12,601 nt of DNA from an uncultured Gammaproteobacteria bacterium (GTDB lineage: Bacteria; Pseudomonadota; Gammaproteobacteria; GCA-001735895): contig CALZHS010000069.1 in assembly GCA_945787265.1 (NCBI GenBank), positions 1-12,601 on the forward strand, read 5' to 3'. Under the pieces are notes generated by a model. That model was given only the letters and a program-made list of their open reading frames with translations. It was not told the origin of the DNA and searched no databases. Below, piece after piece: positions 7,883 to 12,601 of the stretch. Both the position numbers and the translations under genes were made by a program. The stretch's first letter is position 1. Each line of letters starts with the position of its first letter.

Positions 7883-7910
7883 ACCCGGCCGAAGTCAACT
7901 TCGGCCGGGT
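7883..7910 (-). promoter_or_regulatory. Perfect 12-bp stem-loop between binding-protein and permease genes
   Basis: ACCCGGCCGAAG pairs with CTTCGGCCGGGT across a 4-nt loop (TCAA on the plus strand, TTGA in the transcript). The arms are 7883-7894 and 7899-7910. It begins 22 nt after the binding-protein stop and ends 20 nt before the permease ATG. No T-run follows on the transcribed strand, so it is not a classic intrinsic terminator. Such GC-rich intercistronic hairpins after ABC binding-protein genes are known to protect the upstream message from 3' exonucleases and to lower downstream expression. That role is inferred here. Confidence 0.7.
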
Positions 7911-7932
7911 TCAAAGGGATGGCAGTATCTGG

Positions 7933-8781
7933 CTACTGAATCCAGTCTGCGAAACGCTTGTTTTGATCCTTCAGGTACTGCGTCGGCTGGATGCCCCATT
8001 TCTTCTCCAGTTCGATCAACTTACCCGACTGGTGCAGGTTATAGGTCAGCCCGGACATGAAATTGCCGAAGATGCAATCCTTTTCCGGGAGTGGAACCGC
8101 GAGACCCCAGGGATTATCGTCTTCACTGTTTAGTGGCATCTCATAAGTATCATAGTTACCCGAGGACAGGTCCGACATGATTGAAGAGTCGTCGTAAACC
8201 CAGGCGATACACTTCTTGTCACGCAGGGCCTGCTTGGCTTCGGCATTACCAGTAAAGGCGATGATCTTGGCGCCATAGCGATCCGAGACGACCTTGTTGT
8301 AAAACGCGCCCTGCTTGCCGCAAACCGGCTTGCCGCGCAGATCTTCCCATTTCTTGATGCCAACTCCCCTGGGTGACATGACGTTAGTGCCCGAGGTGTA
8401 GTAGTTTGGCTGGGTGATGCCGACGATTTTACGACGGTCGGGACGATCGGACATGGTCGCGATCATCATATCGATCTTGCCATTTTCGAGGAATTGCATG
8501 CGGTTGGATGATTGCACCGCAACCAGTTCGACCTCCACGCCCATGGCGTCAGCGGCAATCTTCGCCATGTCGGCTTCCATGCCCACAATGTTGCCGCTGG
8601 TATCGCGATAGCCCCAGGGCTTGTAATCGGCCTTAACGCCTACTACCATCTTGCCGCGCTTCATGACCTTGTTCCAGGTGTCGTTGGTGCAGGTATGGCC
8701 CGCAGCCAGGCTCGCGCCGCTAACCATGGTTATTGCGGCCGAGGCCACGCTGACTAGTAATAGTTTGATTGGTTGTTTCAT
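7933..8781 (-). CDS. Periplasmic amino acid-binding protein (SBP_bac_3 family)
   Basis: This is the extracytoplasmic solute receptor of the ABC transporter, 282 residues. A Sec signal peptide is evident: a KQPIK basic end, a hydrophobic core at 7-20, and likely cleavage after SLAA near 27. The mature domain starts with KRGKMVVGVKADYKPWGYRD (41-60). It has the family's ligand-site landmarks: Arg94 in SSNRMQFLENG, the DRPDRRK element with Arg116 where HisJ-type proteins bind the alpha-carboxylate, and acidic residues in WVYDDSS (Asp197/198) where the alpha-amino group is bound. This supports an amino-acid-like ligand but does not identify it. Four cysteines remain in the mature part (31, 154, 191, 236), enough for two disulfides. 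The ATG has a strong GGAGG at 8787-8791. As the first gene of the operon with a hairpin behind it, it is likely expressed above the permeases. Confidence 0.95.
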   Translation of the reverse strand: MKQPIKLLLVSVASAAITMVSGASLAAGHTCTNDTWNKVMKRGKMVVGVKADYKPWGYRDTSGNIVGMEADMAKIAADAMGVEVELVAVQSSNRMQFLENGKIDMMIATMSDRPDRRKIVGITQPNYYTSGTNVMSPRGVGIKKWEDLRGKPVCGKQGAFYNKVVSDRYGAKIIAFTGNAEAKQALRDKKCIAWVYDDSSIMSDLSSGNYDTYEMPLNSEDDNPWGLAVPLPEKDCIFGNFMSGLTYNLHQSGKLIELEKKWGIQPTQYLKDQNKRFADWIQ

Positions 8782-8786
8782 CGATT

Positions 8787-8791
8787 CCTCC
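8787..8791 (-). promoter_or_regulatory. Strong ribosome binding site of the binding-protein gene
   Basis: GGAGG on the minus strand lies 5 nt before the ATG. It is the best Shine-Dalgarno in the window and fits a protein needed in large excess over its membrane partners. Confidence 0.8.
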
Positions 8792-8853
8792 AGGTTATTT
8801 GATGTTATTTATGTCGCTCCGTTTTGAAGATCACGGATTTATTACCGAAAGTA

Positions 8854-8882
8854 TATTTAACAGAGATGTGTTGCTGGTGCAA
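8854..8882 (-). promoter_or_regulatory. Candidate sigma-70-type promoter for the transporter/catabolic operon
   Basis: In an AT-rich gap upstream of the binding-protein gene, TTGCAC (8877-8882) is followed 17 nt later by TAAATA (8854-8859). An alternative minus-10 element, TATACT, overlaps at 8850-8855 but has no matching upstream hexamer at normal spacing. Both are weak matches, so an activator may be needed. The leader to the ATG would be about 65-70 nt. Confidence 0.35.
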
Positions 8883-8891
8883 ATCTGTTAA
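8857..8891. promoter_or_regulatory. 8-bp perfect inverted repeat, putative operator
   Basis: TTAACAGA (8857-8864) and TCTGTTAA (8884-8891) form a perfect inverted repeat separated by 19 nt. The arms flank the candidate minus-35 hexamer, and the proximal arm overlaps the minus-10 region. Arms about 27 nt apart centre to centre would suit a dimeric regulator contacting two major grooves roughly two and a half turns apart. No regulator gene is visible in the window, so the binding protein is unknown. Confidence 0.45.
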
Positions 8892-8920
8892 GACGGAAAA
8901 GAAATTTGTAATCGCTTGCG

Positions 8921-9559
8921 TCAGCCAAGGGTAGTGAATTTTCCCGCTTCCCAGTCGTAGGCACTGAGTTCGGGGATGGCGATATCGATGTACCAACCGT
9001 GCAACTTCAGCGCCCCCGACTCGACGCGCTCGCGCACCCAGGGAAAGGTGGTCAGGTTCTCGAGCGATACCAGCACCGCGTTCTGTTCACAGGCGCGGGT
9101 ACAGGCTTCCTCGCCGGCCTTCGACATGGTTGCGAGCACCCTTCGGTGAGCAGCGGCAAGCATCGAAACCCAGGACGGGACATACTTGAAGGCGCTGTCG
9201 TAGGGTTCCGGATCCATCATCAACTTGATGCCGCCGCAGTGCGCGTGGCCGAGGACCACCAGGTGTTTCACGTTTAATCCGAGAATCGCAAATTCGAGTG
9301 CAGCGCTGGTACCGTGATAGGTTCCTTCCTCTTCCATCGGTGGCACCAGGTTGGCGACATTGCGGACTACGAACAGGTCACCCGGGTCCGCCTGGAACAG
9401 GATCGCCGGATCGACGCGTGAATCGGAACAGGCGACGACCGCCACCTCGGGGCGCTGCCCACGTGACACCAGGTCCTCGATTAATGGACGGCTCAGTTCG
9501 TAGGATCCGTCGCGGTAGCTGCGGTAACCCGTGAGTAATTTATCGACCGCCGACGTCAT
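8921..9559 (-). CDS. Beta-class carbonic anhydrase
   Basis: This is a cytoplasmic zinc enzyme interconverting CO2 and bicarbonate, 212 residues, typical for the bacterial beta class. The zinc ligands are all visible: Cys44 in VACSDSR (44-48), His105 and Cys108 in VVLGHAHCGG. Asp46 and Arg48 form the usual catalytic dyad. FVVRNVANLVPP (63-74) and GTSAALEFAILGLNVKHL (83-100) match the family. The ATG start lacks a strong Shine-Dalgarno. The gene is separated from its neighbours by about 104 and 139 nt, so it probably has its own promoter and is transcribed separately from the flanking catabolic units. It may supply bicarbonate or manage CO2 from amino-acid breakdown, but nothing in the sequence ties it directly to the transporter operon. 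Confidence 0.95.
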   Translation of the reverse strand: MTSAVDKLLTGYRSYRDGSYELSRPLIEDLVSRGQRPEVAVVACSDSRVDPAILFQADPGDLFVVRNVANLVPPMEEEGTYHGTSAALEFAILGLNVKHLVVLGHAHCGGIKLMMDPEPYDSAFKYVPSWVSMLAAAHRRVLATMSKAGEEACTRACEQNAVLVSLENLTTFPWVRERVESGALKLHGWYIDIAIPELSAYDWEAGKFTTLG

Positions 9560-9584
9560 TTCGCATTAACCATTCTTGATTGAC

Positions 9585-9605
9585 ACGAGATTGTCGGGAT
9601 CTCGT
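9585..9605. promoter_or_regulatory. 7-bp stem-loop in the leader region of the carbonic anhydrase gene
   Basis: ACGAGAT (9585-9591) pairs with ATCTCGT (9599-9605) around a 7-nt loop. It lies about 26 nt upstream of the carbonic anhydrase start. It has no T-run on the coding strand, so it does not look like a terminator for the upstream SDR operon. A leader structure is possible. Confidence 0.35.
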
Positions 9606-9628
9606 TGATTATCTTTTCTTCTAGTTGC

Positions 9629-9640
9629 ATCAATATTGAT
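9629..9640. promoter_or_regulatory. 12-bp perfect palindrome upstream of the carbonic anhydrase gene
   Basis: ATCAATATTGAT is a perfect AT-rich palindrome about 70 nt before the carbonic anhydrase start, in the 104-nt gap that should hold its promoter. On the coding strand a GATAAT hexamer follows it, with TTGATG (partly in the palindrome) 14 nt ahead, too short a spacing for a good sigma-70 promoter. A transcription-factor site is plausible but unassigned. Confidence 0.35.
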
Positions 9641-9663
9641 ACTCCGCTGTTTATGGTTTGCTA

Positions 9664-10425
9664 TTAAAACGGCAACGGCAGCTTGCTCGTGCGTCCGCCG
9701 TCGACTACGATCACCTGCCCCGTGACGAAGGTCGAATCGTCGCTTGCGAGATAAACGGCGAGCTTGCCGACGTCCTCGGGTTCACCGATTCTGCCGGCGG
9801 GGTGCATTTGGTATAAACCCTCCCAGGCCGACTCCGGTTCCTGTTGCGCGTTGATGTAATCGTCGCTCAATTCGGTTCTTATCCAGCCGGGTGCAATTGC
9901 ATTGACGCGTATATTATCCTTGCCGAGGTCTACCGCCATGGCCCGGGTGAGCGCATGAACACCGCCCTTGGAAGCGCAGTAGGCAGCGTGCTGAGGATTA
10001 GCAGCAAGGCCCTCGATCGAGCCGATGTTTATAATGCTGCCGCCCCCGTCGGCGCGCAACAACGGTAATAGCTGCTTGCTTAAAAACACCGGCGCAGTCA
10101 GGTTAACCGCGAGCATGCGGTTCCAGTCTTCGAGTCGCATATCGTCGAGCGTTTTCTCAAACATGAAGCCCGCGTTGTTGATCAGTACGTCGACCTTGCC
10201 GAATGTCTCGGTTGCGGCTTCCGCCACTGCGGCATAACTCTCGGCTTGCGAGAGATCTGCCTCGATCCAGTGCACCCAGTCCTGGTTTGCCAGGTCTGAC
10301 GGCAGAGGGCTGCGTTGCGCTACCAGGATCGCGGCGCCGGCTGCCAGCATTGCCTGGCTGATACCAAGCCCGATGCCCTGACCGCCGCCGGTTATAACAA
10401 TAACCTTGCCTTCAAGGTTGGTCAT
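9664..10425 (-). CDS. Classical short-chain dehydrogenase/reductase (SDR), copy 1
   Basis: This is a cytoplasmic NAD(P)-dependent alcohol/keto oxidoreductase of the classical SDR type, 253 residues. The cofactor motif TGGGQGIG lies at 12-19, the structural NNAG at 83-86 and Asn108 in AVNLT. The catalytic Ser136 is in NIGSIEG, and Tyr149 and Lys153 are in YCASK. It ends with VTGQVIVVDGGRTS, the FabG-like tail that forms the tetramer. The residue after the second beta strand is Gln37-Arg38 (VAQRSP), with no Asp, which suggests NADP(H) preference over NAD; this is only an indication. The ATG is 3 nt after the stop of SDR copy 2 and has an AGG just upstream. The substrate is unknown; sugar acids and hydroxy acids are common for this subgroup. 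Confidence 0.92.
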   Translation of the reverse strand: MTNLEGKVIVITGGGQGIGLGISQAMLAAGAAILVAQRSPLPSDLANQDWVHWIEADLSQAESYAAVAEAATETFGKVDVLINNAGFMFEKTLDDMRLEDWNRMLAVNLTAPVFLSKQLLPLLRADGGGSIINIGSIEGLAANPQHAAYCASKGGVHALTRAMAVDLGKDNIRVNAIAPGWIRTELSDDYINAQQEPESAWEGLYQMHPAGRIGEPEDVGKLAVYLASDDSTFVTGQVIVVDGGRTSKLPLPF

Positions 10426-10428
10426 CGC

Positions 10429-11196
10429 CTAGCCGTATACAGGTTTGGCACCGGTCACTTCGACGGTGGCACCACAAACGTAGCGCGCGTCATGTGATGC
10501 AAGAAACGCGATGACGTCGGCGATTTCTTCGGGTTCCGCGATGTGTCCCAGCGGTACGGTCTTGCCGAGGTCGCTGACGGCTGTCGCGGGATCGATACCG
10601 CGACGGATAAAACCGCTGCGCAGCATCGGTGTATTAACCTCGTTAGGGCATACCGCGTTGACGCGGATGCCGTCCGGGGCATGATCCCGGCCCAGGTTTT
10701 TCGTCAGCGCGGCGACCGCGGCCTTGCTGGTGCAGTAAGCGACATGGTCCGGGCCCGGGTAAATACCCCAGGTCGATGAAGTGTTTACGATCGCGCCACC
10801 ACCAGCTCGCTTCATGTGCGGTATCGCGGCGCGACACAGGAAGAAAACTGCCGTCAGGTTGACGTCCAGCGCGCTGAACCACATGTCGTCGTTGGTCTCG
10901 AGGATGTTACCGCGCGGTATGATGCCGGCATTATTAATCAGGATATCGATACCACCTAACCGTTCTGCTGCCTCGCTTATCAGCGCTTCACAGTAGGTCT
11001 TCTGGCGCAAATCTCCGGCCAGGTAGCGGGTTTCCAGGCCCTTGCGTTTTAATACTGCACTGAGGTCACTGCAGTCTTCTTCGCTGCGATCCGAAAAAAG
11101 CACCTGCCCACCCTCGCCGGCAAATAATTCAACCAGAGCCTGGCCGATACCCCCGGTAGCACCGGTTATGACTATTTTTTTATCGTCAAATCGCAT
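10429..11196 (-). CDS. Classical short-chain dehydrogenase/reductase (SDR), copy 2
   Basis: This second classical SDR has 255 residues. The start is set at the ATG at 11196 because MRFDDKKIVITGATGGIG begins the Rossmann fold directly and lies 2 nt after the upstream gene's stop. The frame is open a further 69 codons, but those overlap the DadA-like gene and look like out-of-frame sequence. Motifs are TGATGGIG at 11-18, NNAG at 88-91, Asn113 in DVNLT, catalytic Ser141 in NTSSTWG, and Tyr154 and Lys158 in YCTSK. Asp36 (FSDRS) at the end of the second strand suggests NAD preference, unlike copy 1. The tail VCGATVEVTGAKPVYG differs from the usual VDGG form. The sequence is clearly diverged from copy 1, so the two probably act on different substrates or successive steps. 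Confidence 0.92.
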   Translation of the reverse strand: MRFDDKKIVITGATGGIGQALVELFAGEGGQVLFSDRSEEDCSDLSAVLKRKGLETRYLAGDLRQKTYCEALISEAAERLGGIDILINNAGIIPRGNILETNDDMWFSALDVNLTAVFFLCRAAIPHMKRAGGGAIVNTSSTWGIYPGPDHVAYCTSKAAVAALTKNLGRDHAPDGIRVNAVCPNEVNTPMLRSGFIRRGIDPATAVSDLGKTVPLGHIAEPEEIADVIAFLASHDARYVCGATVEVTGAKPVYG

Positions 11197-11198
11197 TG

Positions 11199-12443
11199 TC
11201 ACAAAAATCGTCTCGGGCTGAACGGGGCTATATTGTGGCTCGGTTCTTCCCCGTTTGCCAGTTCGGCAATGAGCTTGCCGGTGATTCCGGCCAGGGTCAG
11301 GCCGAGATGCTGATGTCCGAAGGCGAACAGGATGTATTCCGAGGCGGTACTGTAGCCGATAACCGGCAAGGCGTCGGGGCAGGTCGGTCGAAAGCCCAGC
11401 CACTCCTCGTCGGGATGCTCGGGCAGCTCGAACATTTCATGGGCCTTGCGATTCAGGTAGCTGATAATCCGCGGGTTTTTTTCCTTGTGGTTACCCGCGA
11501 TTTCAACGGTTCCGGCAAAGCGCAGGCCCTGGTTCATCGGTGTCGCGTAGAAGCCGGCGTGGTGCCAGCTTACCGGGCGTTTCACGAGGTGTTGCATGTT
11601 GCTGAACTGCACGTGGTAGCCGCGCTCGGTGTCGAGTTTGAGCAGTCCTGTCGGAATTCCCCCGATGGATTTCGAGAATGCTCCAGCAGCGATGACGACG
11701 CGTTCGGCATCCACGGTTTCGCCGTTATCCAGTCGAATCTGCACCGACCCCGCTCCATGCAGGACTTCAAGCGCACGCTGTCGCAGCAGTTGTCCCTGGT
11801 TACGCTTGAAACATTCCACGTAACGCTGGCACAGCGCCTGCGGGTTCAGCACGTGACTGATACTGTCGAACAGCAGACCACGTTCGAACGGAAACTTCAG
11901 GTTGGGTTCGAGGTCCCGAATATCGCCGCGGTCGAGCTCGACGAATTCCGAGCCCTGCTTGCGCCGCAGCTCGTTCGATGGTTTCGCCGCGTCGAATTCG
12001 CGCTGGTCGACATAGACGTGCATGAACCCCTGCTGCGTCAACAGGTCACGCGCGTCGGCCATCTCGAGTAGCGGATCGAGGCCGTCGTAGACCCGGGCCA
12101 ATAGCTTACCGAGCAGCCGGATGATACGGTCCACCTTGCGTTGGCGGCAATTCAGCAGGAATTCGATCATCCACACGGGATGCGACAGCACGTAACCGGG
12201 ATTCAGGCTCAAGGGGCTGTCGCTGGAGAATAACAATGATGGCAGACGTCGGAACAGGCCAGGGCTGTTAACCGGTATGCAGCCATATTCAGCGATGGTG
12301 CCGGCGTTGCCGGCCGAAGTGCCCGAACCCGGCTCCTCGGGATCGATCAGGGTGACCGCGAAGCCTTTCCTTTGCAGCCACAGCGCACAGCTGCAGCCGA
12401 CAATCCCGGCACCGATCACGGCGATACGAGTCTGCTTGGTCAA
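11199..12443 (-). CDS. DadA-like FAD-dependent D-amino acid dehydrogenase/oxidoreductase (DAO fold)
   Basis: This flavoprotein of the glycine oxidase/D-amino acid dehydrogenase group would oxidise an amino acid to an imino/keto acid and pass electrons to the respiratory chain. It has 414 residues, close to DadA length. The N-terminal Rossmann signature IAVIGAGIVGCSCA (7-20) has Gly11, Gly13 and Gly16, with Asp34 for the FAD ribose. GTSAGNAGTI follows at 41-50. The C-terminal DAO motifs are FRPTCPDALPVIG at 351-363 and FGHQHLGLTLAGITGKLIAEL near 375-395. It starts at a TTG: no in-frame ATG or GTG lies between the TAA six codons upstream and the Rossmann fold, and a GAGA lies about 6 nt before it. 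It heads a tight unit with the two SDRs, implying oxidation of an amino compound followed by reduction or oxidation of carbonyl products. The substrate is unassigned. Confidence 0.88.
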   Translation of the reverse strand: MTKQTRIAVIGAGIVGCSCALWLQRKGFAVTLIDPEEPGSGTSAGNAGTIAEYGCIPVNSPGLFRRLPSLLFSSDSPLSLNPGYVLSHPVWMIEFLLNCRQRKVDRIIRLLGKLLARVYDGLDPLLEMADARDLLTQQGFMHVYVDQREFDAAKPSNELRRKQGSEFVELDRGDIRDLEPNLKFPFERGLLFDSISHVLNPQALCQRYVECFKRNQGQLLRQRALEVLHGAGSVQIRLDNGETVDAERVVIAAGAFSKSIGGIPTGLLKLDTERGYHVQFSNMQHLVKRPVSWHHAGFYATPMNQGLRFAGTVEIAGNHKEKNPRIISYLNRKAHEMFELPEHPDEEWLGFRPTCPDALPVIGYSTASEYILFAFGHQHLGLTLAGITGKLIAELANGEEPSHNIAPFSPRRFL

Positions 12444-12540
12444 ACGGTTTCTCGATTAGTCTCTTTACACGGGCCGCTAGTGTATTGAAACTCGGAATGA
12501 TCCGGAACCGCTATTTTTGAGTCTTTCCTGACCCGGGACT

Positions 12541-12601
12541 CTACAGGTCGAGCGCGTTACGCAGCATTTTTTCGAGTTGGGGACGGCTTGCCGGATCTGC
12601 A
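12541..12601 (-). CDS. C-terminal tail of an unidentified protein, truncated by the window edge
   Basis: An open frame enters from the right edge and ends in TAG at 12541-12543, giving 19 residues (ADPASRPQLEKMLRNALDL). The composition is plausible for a helical protein C-terminus and the frame is co-oriented with the DadA-like gene, 97 nt upstream of it. It is too short to assign a family. It could also be chance, since 19 codons is little evidence. Confidence 0.4.
   Translation of the reverse strand, partial: ADPASRPQLEKMLRNALDL

Noticed and set aside
7863..7898. TTG at 7898 as the start of the first permease
   Set aside because: It sits in the loop of the 12-bp hairpin, has no Shine-Dalgarno and adds residues unlike permease N-termini. 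The ATG at 7862 is preferred.
7883..7910. The hairpin as an intrinsic transcription terminator
   Set aside because: No T-run follows on either strand, and the permease and ATPase genes needed by the transporter lie downstream in the same direction.
11197..11403. 69-codon N-terminal extension of SDR copy 2
   Set aside because: The extension overlaps the end of the DadA-like gene and encodes an Arg/Pro-rich out-of-frame product. The ATG at 11196 places the Rossmann fold at the usual distance from the start.
11196..12071. 291-codon open frame on the plus strand opposite the DadA-like gene
   Set aside because: It lies entirely antisense to a gene with clear FAD motifs, its translation shows no recognisable domain, and long antisense frames are common in GC-rich coding DNA.
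12444..12540. Promoter for the DadA-SDR unit in the 97-nt gap
   Set aside because: No hexamer pair at 16-18 nt spacing is convincing. A 5-bp stem (GAGTC/GACTC) near 12518-12541 is too short and lacks a T-run for a terminator call.

Overview
This 12.6 kb window looks like a chromosomal metabolic region of a free-living proteobacterium, most likely an aquatic gammaproteobacterium. The evidence is a GC content in the mid-50s by eye, densely packed genes and gammaproteobacterial-style ABC amino-acid uptake and SDR genes. There are no phage, IS, CRISPR or RNA genes. The organism cannot be named from this sequence. Nearly everything is on the minus strand; the one exception is the 3' part of an MFS transporter gene at the left edge.

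Reading along the minus strand (right to left), the layout is as follows. (i) 12601-12541 is the C-terminal tail of an unidentified protein. (ii) 12443-9664 is a tight three-gene unit: a DadA-like FAD amino-acid dehydrogenase and two tandem classical short-chain dehydrogenases (SDRs), with gaps of only 2 and 3 nt. (iii) 9559-8921 is a stand-alone beta-carbonic anhydrase. (iv) 8781-878 is a long apparent operon: a periplasmic amino-acid binding protein, two permeases, an ATPase, a dimethylglycine/sarcosine dehydrogenase-like FAD-GcvT fusion that is broken into three frames, a class-III PLP aminotransferase, and a beta-keto acid cleavage enzyme (BKACE, DUF849). (v) 3-905 on the plus strand is the MFS gene, whose 3' end overlaps the BKACE gene tail-to-tail by 28 bp.

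The long operon reads as an uptake-plus-catabolism module. The ABC system would bring in an amino-acid-like solute. The FAD/folate enzyme would oxidise an N-methyl or secondary amine and pass one carbon to tetrahydrofolate. The aminotransferase would remove the amine. The BKACE would cleave the resulting beta-keto acid with acetyl-CoA. Each family assignment rests on visible motifs, but the substrate and this order of steps are inference. The FAD-GcvT gene carries two apparent small deletions, about 35 nt near 5174 and about 11 (or 8) nt near 3574. As written the module therefore lacks its oxidative step, unless the lesions are assembly errors.

Regulatory structure is visible at two places. 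A perfect 8-bp inverted repeat brackets a weak promoter ahead of the binding-protein gene, and a perfect 12-bp stem-loop lies between the binding-protein gene and the first permease, where it probably stabilises or partly insulates the upstream message. A 12-bp palindrome and a smaller stem-loop lie upstream of the carbonic anhydrase gene.
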